Source: Phoma sp. XZ068
Lineage: Eukaryota; Ascomycota; Dothideomycetes; Pleosporales; Didymellaceae
Length of the DNA stretch: 64,000 bases
Direction of reading: 5' to 3'
NCBI GenBank assembly: GCA_004835665.1
Contig: ML240445.1
Location: 806,001 to 870,000 of the forward strand
This document shows, in pieces, positions 56,453 through 64,000 of this stretch (positions are counted from its first letter, which is position 1; every line of letters starts with the position of its first letter). The position numbers and the translations under genes are program-made. Under the pieces are notes generated by a model, which had not been told where the DNA came from, did no database searches, and worked only from the letters and a program-made list of their open reading frames with translations.

Positions 56453-58498
56453 TCAACACCCCCTCTTCAACGCCTCAACAATCCCCCATATCTCCCCCCT
56501 CGCCTCCTCACACCCCATCCGCGCCTGCTCATCCGCCAACACCATCGCCCCAAGCAACTGCTGCACCTTCTCCCCCAGCGGCCCCACCTTCTCCGCGAAC
56601 CCGGCGGGAAACGCGCCCTTTTTGAGCCGCGAGAGGGTATCGCTGCGCTCCATGCGTGTCCCGAACGGACACAGCATTTCCACGGCTATAACGCCCAGTG
56701 CGAAAACATCCAGTTTCTCGCTGTTGCGCGAGCTTGTTTCGGGGCGGTATAGTTCTGTGCCTACGGGCTTAATGGCTGTGGGTGTGGTTGTATCGTCTGC
56801 TGGACATGTTTCGTCCAGCGCGGCCACGAGGCCAAAGTCGCCGATGCGTGGGACGACGTGGACACGTTCACGCTCGCCACATGGACTGCACGACGATAGG
56901 TCGACGGAGCCGTATGGCGAGCGGCGGCCTGTGGACAGCGCGAGGAAGATGTTGGCGGGCTTGAGATCGCGGTGGACGACGCCTTGGCTGTGGAGGTATT
57001 CGACGCCGGAGAGGATGTTGCTGAGTAGCTCCAGCGAGACGCAGGGGTGGAAGCAGTGCGTGAGGTTTGGCTTGCTGGAGAAGGAGGTGCGCTCTGGCGA
57101 GAGGAAGGCGCCGAGGTTGGATTCGTAGAGTGACATTTGCACGTTTAGCGTTAGCACTGGGCCGGTGATGCGCGTGCTAACGAGAGGGCCCGCTGGCATG
57201 TCACTGTATGAGATCATGCTGTCGGATAGGTCGGTGGTTTCATCCTGCGAGGACGGCATGTGGCGTCGCGGGATCATCTCTACGTCTTCATCGTAGGAGC
57301 CTTCAGACACGTCCTCCACGGCGCTCATACGAGACCGCGTCGACGATACAGTGGCAATGGTGGCCTGGCTGGCCTGGCTGGTGCGTCTATTCCTCCGCTT
57401 GGCGCTCAGTTTCTCTCGCAGAGAAAGATGATCTGTGTTTCTTGAATCGTCCGCTTCACCACTGTTGCTTGCTTCAAAAACAATGTCCGCACCAGAGTTA
57501 GAAGGCTCCTCAAACTTGATATCGTCCATCTTTGACTGCAGATAGCCCACGTCCGAGGGACTGGACGAGAAATCCGCTCGGTCTTCGAGGAGCCGGTTGG
57601 TCGGCATGAACGTCGTTGTTGGTACAGGTGGTACTTCTGTCGGTGCTGATGCAAACTCCAGCCATGCGTTGTGGTAGCGAACAATATTTGCGTGGTCAAA
57701 CTTGGCCAACGACCGCACCTCTTCCAGCATGCTGTTCAACGCTTCAGGACCGTGTTGTTGGACCTTAGCGAGCTTAGCCTGCGGTACCGTGATTCGTTTG
57801 ACAGCATAAGTTGAGCCGTCAAGTTTGTGCTTGACTTTGAAAACTTTGCCGTAGCCACCTTTGCCAACGACTTCAAGCTCTGAGAAGTCGCGCACGTAGC
57901 GGTCGTTCTGGAGGTCGGGATATCCGCGCAGCCAGGGGTCTGGTGTAGGCAGTCCTGATAATACCTCAATCCCTGGAAGTGGTGGCTGGGCGGGTACAGC
58001 ATTGCCATTTCTGTGGTGCATGATCAAGGCTTGGGTGTCCGTTGGTGCTGTTAACGTGTTCAGATGCGCAGTTGTAGTCTGGTTGATACCTTCTTGCATC
58101 GTGGCGCGAAGGGTACGAAACTCATCACCGGCGTACTTGCTGTCAATGCCGTTCGGGAGGTGACGGGCAATTCCTTGATACGCTTCCCGACCTTGTCTCT
58201 GTGCCTCTGGGTCGGTAGGATCCTTGTGCAATCGCGCTGCTGCCGCTGTAATCGCATTTTGCTCAAGCATCGCATGGAACCCTAAAGCTTGGATGTCTTG
58301 TGTGGAAAACCCTCGCAGATCTGTCAGAGATGGCCGCTGTGCATTGCCTGGTGTTTCAGAGGCATTTGAATCCAAGGTATAGACGCGGGTCACCGAACTC
58401 TCCATCTGTGATGGTGTTGGCTCTTCATCTTCGGTTTGGTCATAAGATGCCTCCGAGGATGATGACGAAGAATCCCCTGGTCTACGAAACATAGACAT
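56453..58498 (-). CDS. eIF2-alpha kinase-like protein, HRI/PEK type
   Basis: Predicted stress kinase that phosphorylates translation factor eIF2-alpha. It is one exon of 681 residues from the ATG at 58498 (an upstream open stretch has no ATG). Residues 1-200 are a regulatory region with Ser/Glu-rich start and helices. The kinase domain has GKGGYGKV at 212-219, catalytic K234 (YAVKRI), then a long acidic/Ser-rich insert between the lobes (about 285-460), as in PEK/GCN2-family kinases. VQMSLYESNLGAFL resembles the family QM-L-E-L motif. The catalytic loop HRDLKPANIFL has D511 and DFG is at 554-556. The P+1 region reads GTELYRPE rather than GTxxYMSPE. Most like the HRI-type kinases of S. pombe (Hri1/Hri2). 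No heme-binding feature can be proved by eye. Confidence 0.82.
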   Translation of the reverse strand: MSMFRRPGDSSSSSSEASYDQTEDEEPTPSQMESSVTRVYTLDSNASETPGNAQRPSLTDLRGFSTQDIQALGFHAMLEQNAITAAAARLHKDPTDPEAQRQGREAYQGIARHLPNGIDSKYAGDEFRTLRATMQEGINQTTTAHLNTLTAPTDTQALIMHHRNGNAVPAQPPLPGIEVLSGLPTPDPWLRGYPDLQNDRYVRDFSELEVVGKGGYGKVFKVKHKLDGSTYAVKRITVPQAKLAKVQQHGPEALNSMLEEVRSLAKFDHANIVRYHNAWLEFASAPTEVPPVPTTTFMPTNRLLEDRADFSSSPSDVGYLQSKMDDIKFEEPSNSGADIVFEASNSGEADDSRNTDHLSLREKLSAKRRNRRTSQASQATIATVSSTRSRMSAVEDVSEGSYDEDVEMIPRRHMPSSQDETTDLSDSMISYSDMPAGPLVSTRITGPVLTLNVQMSLYESNLGAFLSPERTSFSSKPNLTHCFHPCVSLELLSNILSGVEYLHSQGVVHRDLKPANIFLALSTGRRSPYGSVDLSSCSPCGERERVHVVPRIGDFGLVAALDETCPADDTTTPTAIKPVGTELYRPETSSRNSEKLDVFALGVIAVEMLCPFGTRMERSDTLSRLKKGAFPAGFAEKVGPLGEKVQQLLGAMVLADEQARMGCEEARGEIWGIVEALKRGC

Positions 58499-59082
58499 GG
58501 CGATGTGTTGAGAGAAGTTGTTGCTAATGCGGAGGATACACTTGGTCAAGTGATCCCTCAAACCAGCCACTACAATTGATGCTCGACGGTGTGAAGTAGT
58601 GCACGGTGTGATTGAGTGCAGTTGAATATGCTGGTTCTGGCCTGATGTAGTGCTGGATCGGTGTTGTCATGTGCCCCATACGGCTGCTGCGACAATGTGA
58701 GAACCTGCTCGTTGTCGGCGACCAGATGGGGAAGGGGCCTCCATCTTGAAGGCCCCTTGAAGGTCTTTAGAGAGACATGGGATTGGAACGTCTCAGAATA
58801 CAATGGAAAAGGAACGTGGCTCTTTCGGTCATCGAGATGCTCCGGAAGGGCGCAGAGCAATGTCCAACGGGAGTGACGTGGTTTAGCGAAAAGGCTAGGC
58901 AGAAGTGGGGCACTGAACCCCATTCACTTCGTGTGCACGTGCCGACGTGTATACAGCAGTTACGCGACGACAAGCGACAACAATGTACCTTCACCGGTGG
59001 TCTTGAAAGATGCTTGGCGTGAAGGTCTTACGACTTGCTCGTCCCCAATAACGTTTGTTTGGTTTCGTCGCAGGCCAGCACA
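58499..59082. promoter_or_regulatory. Divergent promoter: eIF2-alpha kinase / unknown gene
   Basis: About 580 bases between two start codons. Contains a strong inverted repeat with CCCCT/AGGGG cores (separate entry). Confidence 0.5.
58732..58758. promoter_or_regulatory. Inverted repeat with AGGGG/CCCCT (STRE-like) cores
   Basis: Perfect 9-base arms, AAGGGGCCT (58732-58740) and AGGCCCCTT (58750-58758), around a 9-base loop. Each arm carries the pentamer AGGGG/CCCCT, the stress-response element bound by Msn2/4-type factors in yeast. It lies about 235 bases before the kinase ATG and 325 before the ATG at 59083. Confidence 0.45.
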
Positions 59083-60291
59083 ATGCCGCGACAGCTGCCT
59101 TGGAAGAGCAACGGCGGCAGTCGCACGCAGACAATAAAGCCATCTACCCGCCCACCGAAGACAACGAGGATACCGGATGACATAGACGATGATCACTTCG
59201 ACGGCATCGTGCTTGCTAGTAAGAGCAAGGGCAAAGCAAAAGCTGCGTCCTCGGATTCAGACGGCTCGCTGCCTGAATCTCCCGAACCATCGACACCGCG
59301 CTCCAAAAGAGTAAAGAATGTTAATACGAAAGAGCGGGCGGCCTCGTCTTCACCGCCACCCCTGGCAGACTACGCATCTCCTCAGTCTGAGCCAATGCGC
59401 AAAGGTGTATCAAAGTTCGATCTTCGAGACGACGAATGGATGATGGTCGAAGATGAGTTCCTGGAGACCGCAAAATTGTTCACGCGCCATCTTCACATCG
59501 CAGAATACGACAGGCTCAAAGCAAGTATTGAAGCGAAGAAGAAAGAAGCCGAAATTGCAAGACCTGTTGTTGCAGGTGCGAAACGCTCTGTGGAAGGTGC
59601 CATGAAAGAGAGGGCAAAGGTACAAGACAGCAAGCAGAGAAAAGCAATCCGAGACGTATTTGCCTCACAAGGAGACTCAGATCAGGATGAGAGAGTCTCA
59701 GGTCGCACGAAATTACACAAGGCTTCGTCAACGATACTCAGACCGCGGATTATCAACGACTCGGAAGATACCGACAGTGATGACCTGGATGCACCGCGTC
59801 CGCCGAAACCGAAAGCTCCAGCACCAGCATCTTCGATTACAACAAAATCACCAAAACCGCAACCTGCCTCTCCCCACTTTTCCAAGCCATCAACATCGAC
59901 TTTCGCCAAGCCCGCTCTTCCCGCAGCAACAGCAGCAACAATATCACGCTCTCGGACCTCCAGGATGACACCATTCGACATGCTTGACGAGTACACACCA
60001 CCGACATTCGATACACGAGTACAGCCAGCGTCAGCTTCGGGTAATGCACGCTCACAATCAACATCGTCCAGCCACTCATCCCCTCAAACATCACAAACAG
60101 GCAGAACGATCAAGCCCCGACGGTCGGTAGATTTGCTCGATGACTGGGGATCCTCGAATAACGGTAGTGGTGTTAGTAAGGAGGCTGCTGATCGGATCGC
60201 AAAGAGGAAGAGTGAGAGGGCGAAAGAAAATGATGATAAAGACAAGAGGAGGGCTACTAATCTAGACGACATTCCTACATTTCTGTTTTGA
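59083..60291 (+). CDS. Fungal-specific unknown protein, probably nuclear
   Basis: A single-exon gene of 402 residues; the ATG at 59083 gives MPRQLPWKSNGGSRT. I do not recognise a named family. Most of it is Ser/Lys/Pro-rich and disordered. One ordered, helical segment stands out at about 107-150 (KFDLRDDEWMMVEDEFLETA, then FTRHLHIAEYDRLKASIEAKKKE). Short hydrophobic motifs lie in the disordered C-terminal half (TPFDMLDEYTPP, SVDLLDDWGSS) and the protein ends DDIPTFLF; such motifs often bind partners. Basic clusters (PRSKRVKNVNTKER, KRKSERAKEN) suggest nuclear location. The overall look, with many SP/TP/SQ sites, would fit a DNA-damage or chromatin adaptor, but that is a guess. Confidence 0.78.
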   Translation: MPRQLPWKSNGGSRTQTIKPSTRPPKTTRIPDDIDDDHFDGIVLASKSKGKAKAASSDSDGSLPESPEPSTPRSKRVKNVNTKERAASSSPPPLADYASPQSEPMRKGVSKFDLRDDEWMMVEDEFLETAKLFTRHLHIAEYDRLKASIEAKKKEAEIARPVVAGAKRSVEGAMKERAKVQDSKQRKAIRDVFASQGDSDQDERVSGRTKLHKASSTILRPRIINDSEDTDSDDLDAPRPPKPKAPAPASSITTKSPKPQPASPHFSKPSTSTFAKPALPAATAATISRSRTSRMTPFDMLDEYTPPTFDTRVQPASASGNARSQSTSSSHSSPQTSQTGRTIKPRRSVDLLDDWGSSNNGSGVSKEAADRIAKRKSERAKENDDKDKRRATNLDDIPTFLF

Positions 60292-60557
60292 GTCATTTGG
60301 GTGCTGGAGTTTCGGCAATGATACCCCAGGTGTGCTATTTTGGGTTGTGGGTGTACGGAGTCATGCAAAGAGTACGGAACTCATGTTTGTGTTGTTCCTG
60401 TATCTCTTCCATTATATATTCGGGTATTTCTAGAGACAGATTAGATGCACCCTATCATGCCTTGCGGCTGTGGAGGATGATCTCAATGTAACAATTTACA
60501 CCACTGAAACAAAAGCCCTGCATTTTCTTTATCCTACTGCTCCCCAAGACGCGCACC

Positions 60558-62525
60558 CTAACCGAACAGCTTGTCCAACGCTTTGTTGAACCAGTTGGTC
60601 TCGGGTGTTGGCACAAAGTTGCGATGGTACTCCTCTATCTCAGCCAAATCGGTGACAAGATCAACATCGTGCGCTTTGACGGTCTTTGTCTTCTTAACGA
60701 ACTTCCATCCAAGGAAGATGACGGGAAAGAGGAACACCATCATGTAGCTGGACCCATTAGTAGAAATTCAAAATGCGATAGAAAGGAACACTTACGAGAA
60801 AAGGAAGTTTGGAATATCCCAATAGCCCGGCAAGAACACTGTGTAACCACCGACAAAAGTCATAATGAATGTTGCGGTGAGAGCGTAGTATGCAGCGTAT
60901 GGCTGTAGGATACCCTTGTAGGGCAAGGTATTCCGGTCTAGTCCCTGCACCTTGCACGCCTTGTAGAAGCACAAGAACGTGTAGCACATGACGGAGAAGT
61001 TGATGAGCTGGGAGGCAGTGACCAAACTCACGAACCAGCTGAGCACGACGGCGGAGTTCTGACCCAGCTGCAGGAACGAAAGCAGAGAAATGGCGAGGAC
61101 GACAAAAACGCAGAGATAGGGAACACCCTGCTTAGTGCACTTGGTCAAGACCTTGGGTGCCTTTCCTTCGAGCGCGAGACCGAAGAGCGAGCGCGATGCG
61201 CAGTAGACGTAGGAGTTACCGGCTGAGAAAGCGGAAGCGAGGACACCAGCGTTGACGATGTGGGGAAGAACTTCGATTCCGAGCCTGTTCATGGCAACAA
61301 CATAAGGAGAAGCAGCAGCTCCGGGCTTGCCATCAGCGAACGCGGCCTTGAGCTCGGGGTCGTTGTACGGGACGTTGATACCAACGGCCAAGGAACCAAG
61401 AACGAAGAACGTTGTAAGACGATAGAAAACGGCGTTGTATGCTCGGGGCATGACTTTTCGAGGGTTTTCGGTCTCTCCAGCGGCCATGGAGACATAGTCA
61501 GGACCAGCGATAGTAAACGAGGCCTGGATCAAGCACTGTAAAAATCCAAGGAAGCGCCCCAAATCGCCAGTGTAGTACAACTGGGCAAAGGATCCTGGGT
61601 TCTTCCAGTACCTGAAGCCATAGCGGTCTTTCTCGGGGTTTCCACCAAGCATGGAAATGAAAGTAAAGATGAGGAGACCGATGATAAGCAGAACCTTGCC
61701 GACAGCAGCCCAGAACTCGGTTTCACCGTACCATTTCACGGCCATCAGATTGATCACACTGTTGATATGTCAGTTCCAGGCGCGACTTGCAGCTTTTGCG
61801 GCTTTTCAACATACCCGTAGAGAACAATTACGATGGCGATGATAGCGCCAACAGGTACCGCGTTACTCCAGAAATTGATGATGACATTGCAAGCCACAAT
61901 CTCAAAGGGCACGAGAGCAGCCTCGAAGACGAAGAAATTCCAGCCAGCAGCAACACCGAAAGCATCATCGACGAAGCGTCCAGCGAAGCGAATGAAGGGC
62001 GAGGAAATTGGGAGAAACGTGACCATTTCGGCAATACCTGGCGTTGAGGTTAGTTTGACTTCCGCATTGGGGCATTTGTGGAATGTGTTGCTCTGGGCGA
62101 ATCGGAGACGCTTTGGTATTGTCGTATGGGGAGTTGTTGCAAGGGGAAAACCAAAACTGGGGAGTCTCACTGACGGTGACCGCTAAGATCACAGTACACC
62201 CTAAGGATTGTTAGCAAATGCTGCAGACTTCGCTGAGCGAGTACAACTTACACAGAGTGAAAGCAATGAACAGCGACGCAGGGCCGCCGTTCATCAGGCC
62301 GCGACCAATCTGGACATATAGAGCAGTTCCGATAGTACCACCAATACCAATAAGCTGAATGTGTCGACTCTTGAGTTTTCGATGTGTATTGTCGTGGACT
62401 ACCCTGACAGAGCCAACAGAGTCACTGCGGCGACGCTCGAACGTCTTCTCCTCATCGACAGAAACCCCCTGTATCTTCTTGTCTCCGGTCCCATTTTGGG
62501 AATAATCGATGCCGCTGGAGGCCAT
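60558..62525 (-). CDS. Amino acid permease, YAT/APC family (GAP1-like)
   Basis: A plasma-membrane proton-coupled amino acid permease. Exons 62525-62252, 62200-62171, 62037-61815, 61758-60796 and 60747-60558 encode 559 residues. Exon 2 is only 30 nt; together with the neighbouring exons it rebuilds the typical FTLWCTVILAVTVSIAEMVTFLP sequence (split here over three exons). The fungal permease hallmark HRKLKSRHIQLIGIGGTIGT is near residues 48-67. Twelve spans are expected, with SFTIAGPDYVSMAAGE in the substrate-binding region and the C-terminal EIEEYHRNFVPTPETNWFNKALDKLFG tail. Introns are 48-56 nt, except 133 nt for the second. Substrate range is not readable. Ends convergent with the gene at 59083. 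Confidence 0.93.
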
Positions 62526-64000
62526 TGTAGGGATGTTCGGGATTGTTGGTCCGCAAACTTTAGCAAAGGCCCTTAAGTAAAAGAGAGAAGTACTGGACGA
62601 CGAATTCCATGTACCACTAGTGTGGGCAATCAAATAGTTTGAGTGCTGTTCGCGGTTGGTGTAACGTGAACGTGAGCAGCGAGGCGAAAAGGACGAGCGT
62701 GGCAGGTTGATAAAATACCCAGAAGCGCTAGCGCGGCCACAGCCTTCAAGGTGAAGGTAGTTGGTCGCATAACTCTCCGCGAAACCGCTGTGGACGGTGA
62801 CATGTGGATCACCCTAGCGTCAGCCTAGGTCTGACCTGGTCCTGCACGCCGTTTCCTGACTTTTGGTATAGCGCAAGATGTCGATTGCGCATTGCAGGTC
62901 CAGCATGCACTGCGATCTGCTGATCATGATTGCTTTGTCCAGACCGAGCGGCTGTTCAGCTTGCTTGGAGTGGTCGTGGTTCCGTCATCTAGCTGTGAGC
63001 GTCACAGCATGCCATGTGCGTAGCGGGCCGCTTTAGGTAAAGATGATCAAAGATAGCAGCGTGGTGTTGCAGGGCCTACTTGCACACAGCAGCGCGCTAA
63101 ACCCGGAACGAGCGTCTTGCGCGGGGCAGCCTCAATGCCAACGGAACACCGATTGTCCTGTGTTTTTGGATCTAGGTTAACATAAGACGAACATGTACAT
63201 ACGCTCTGTGGATGCTGCATTGCGTCGCTGAAACTCGTCCTTTCAGCATCATCACTGCTCGCTCGTTGAGATCTGCCGTCTGACGGCGCGCAGCCTTCGG
63301 ACACCCCGAACTATTCAGAGCTCGACTTCTCGAGAATCCTTCCAAGTCTTGACTTCGTCTTGGCCCTTGGAGCTTCTCCAATTGCAGCGGCTGTAGCGTG
63401 TCCTACAGGCTGAAGATGAGCTTGGCAGCTCTGGGCTGGGAGATTGGCTCCAGGCTTCGTTCATTGTGCCTCCCGCCACAGGCTTATCTGAACATTGAAT
63501 AGCCGCCAGTTAGCTCGCCCACAGTTGAAGATCTCAGCTCAGCGTGCGAAATGCAATGACCCATGTTCCCGAAATCCAGGATTTTCGTTCGACGACCCGA
63601 GACCTCAGCCTCGGTACGTAACGTGGTGTGTCTGCACTGCCTTGCAGGCGCAATTCCTCAAGCAACTCTGGTTCGTTGCTTGGGACGCCAAGAAAACCTT
63701 TGGGGTTGAGGCGCGTTGGAGAAGAATCGATCTTTGTATGGTCTCGCGAATCAGCCCAGTGTGTTGCCCTGGTGTTGCGATTAAGCCTGTTGGACTGTGT
63801 GGCCGAACGCACCCCACCCACCCCACTGACAGGCGGCCGGATCCTTGACATTCGGACGTTTCCAAACAGAACTTATCCTGCGATCTGTGCTCGCTCTGGT
63901 GATCTGAATTGTCCGGTGAAATATATCATCGTCAATAATGTCGACAGGCCCAGGAAGGTATCCACGGCCTTTGGAAACTGAATGTAGAGGAGGTCTGTTG
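62526..64000. other. Upstream region of the permease gene, no further gene recognised
   Basis: About 1.5 kb with only short overlapping ORFs. GATA-type sites TGATAA (62708-62713) and AGATAG (63051-63056) could mark nitrogen control of the permease, though such hexamers are common by chance. No RNA gene or repeat is seen. Confidence 0.45.

Overview
The window is a piece of a filamentous ascomycete nuclear genome, most likely a dothideomycete of the Pleosporales type (the order is an inference from overall protein flavour; the phylum is secure). Genes are densely packed on both strands. Introns are mostly 44-60 nt with GT..CTAAY..AG signals. The gene set is fungal housekeeping and regulation: COT-1 kinase, ATP-citrate lyase subunit, OPI3, MCH1, VPS37 and others. 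I rebuilt exon structures by hand; every complete spliced gene model below sums to a multiple of three. I found no tRNA, rRNA, CRISPR or intact transposon.

Layout. 1-8.1 kb: the 3' part of ATP-citrate lyase subunit 2, an unknown predicted secreted protein, Kin17, a FAT1-type very-long-chain acyl-CoA synthetase and a thioredoxin-reductase/thiol-oxidase-like flavoprotein. 9-22 kb: ESCRT-I subunit VPS37, a long coiled-coil protein, NDR kinase COT-1, RNA polymerase subunit RPB12 (RPABC4) and a SCYL2-like pseudokinase. 23.5-34.3 kb: an AAAP amino acid transporter, phospholipid methyltransferase OPI3, beta-tubulin, alkaline ceramidase, prefoldin subunit 1, the branched-chain keto-acid dehydrogenase E2 and a small unknown protein. 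34.3-45.5 kb: about 11 kb holding only one small Ser/Pro-rich gene (41748-42176). 45.5-50.6 kb: a very large WD40 / alpha-solenoid / RS-rich protein. 51.2-52.6 kb: a cluster of unrelated tandem repeats. 52.6-55.9 kb: a conspicuously GC-rich block with divergent MCH1 and RRP42. 56.4-62.5 kb: an HRI/PEK-like eIF2-alpha kinase, a fungal-specific unknown and a YAT-family amino acid permease. 62.5-64 kb: no gene recognised.

The genes do not form a biosynthetic cluster or a single pathway. Links between neighbours are at the level of shared promoters (VPS37/coiled coil, RPB12/SCYL2, ceramidase/prefoldin, MCH1/RRP42, kinase/unknown) and general themes: lipid metabolism (ACL2, FAT1, OPI3, ceramidase), amino acid uptake and breakdown (two permeases, BCKDH E2) and trafficking (VPS37, SCYL2). 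I see no clear novel multi-gene system. The parts most worth follow-up are the gene-poor 34-45 kb interval, the repeat cluster beside the GC-rich block, two GC-AG introns, several micro-exons, and a few promoter inverted repeats.
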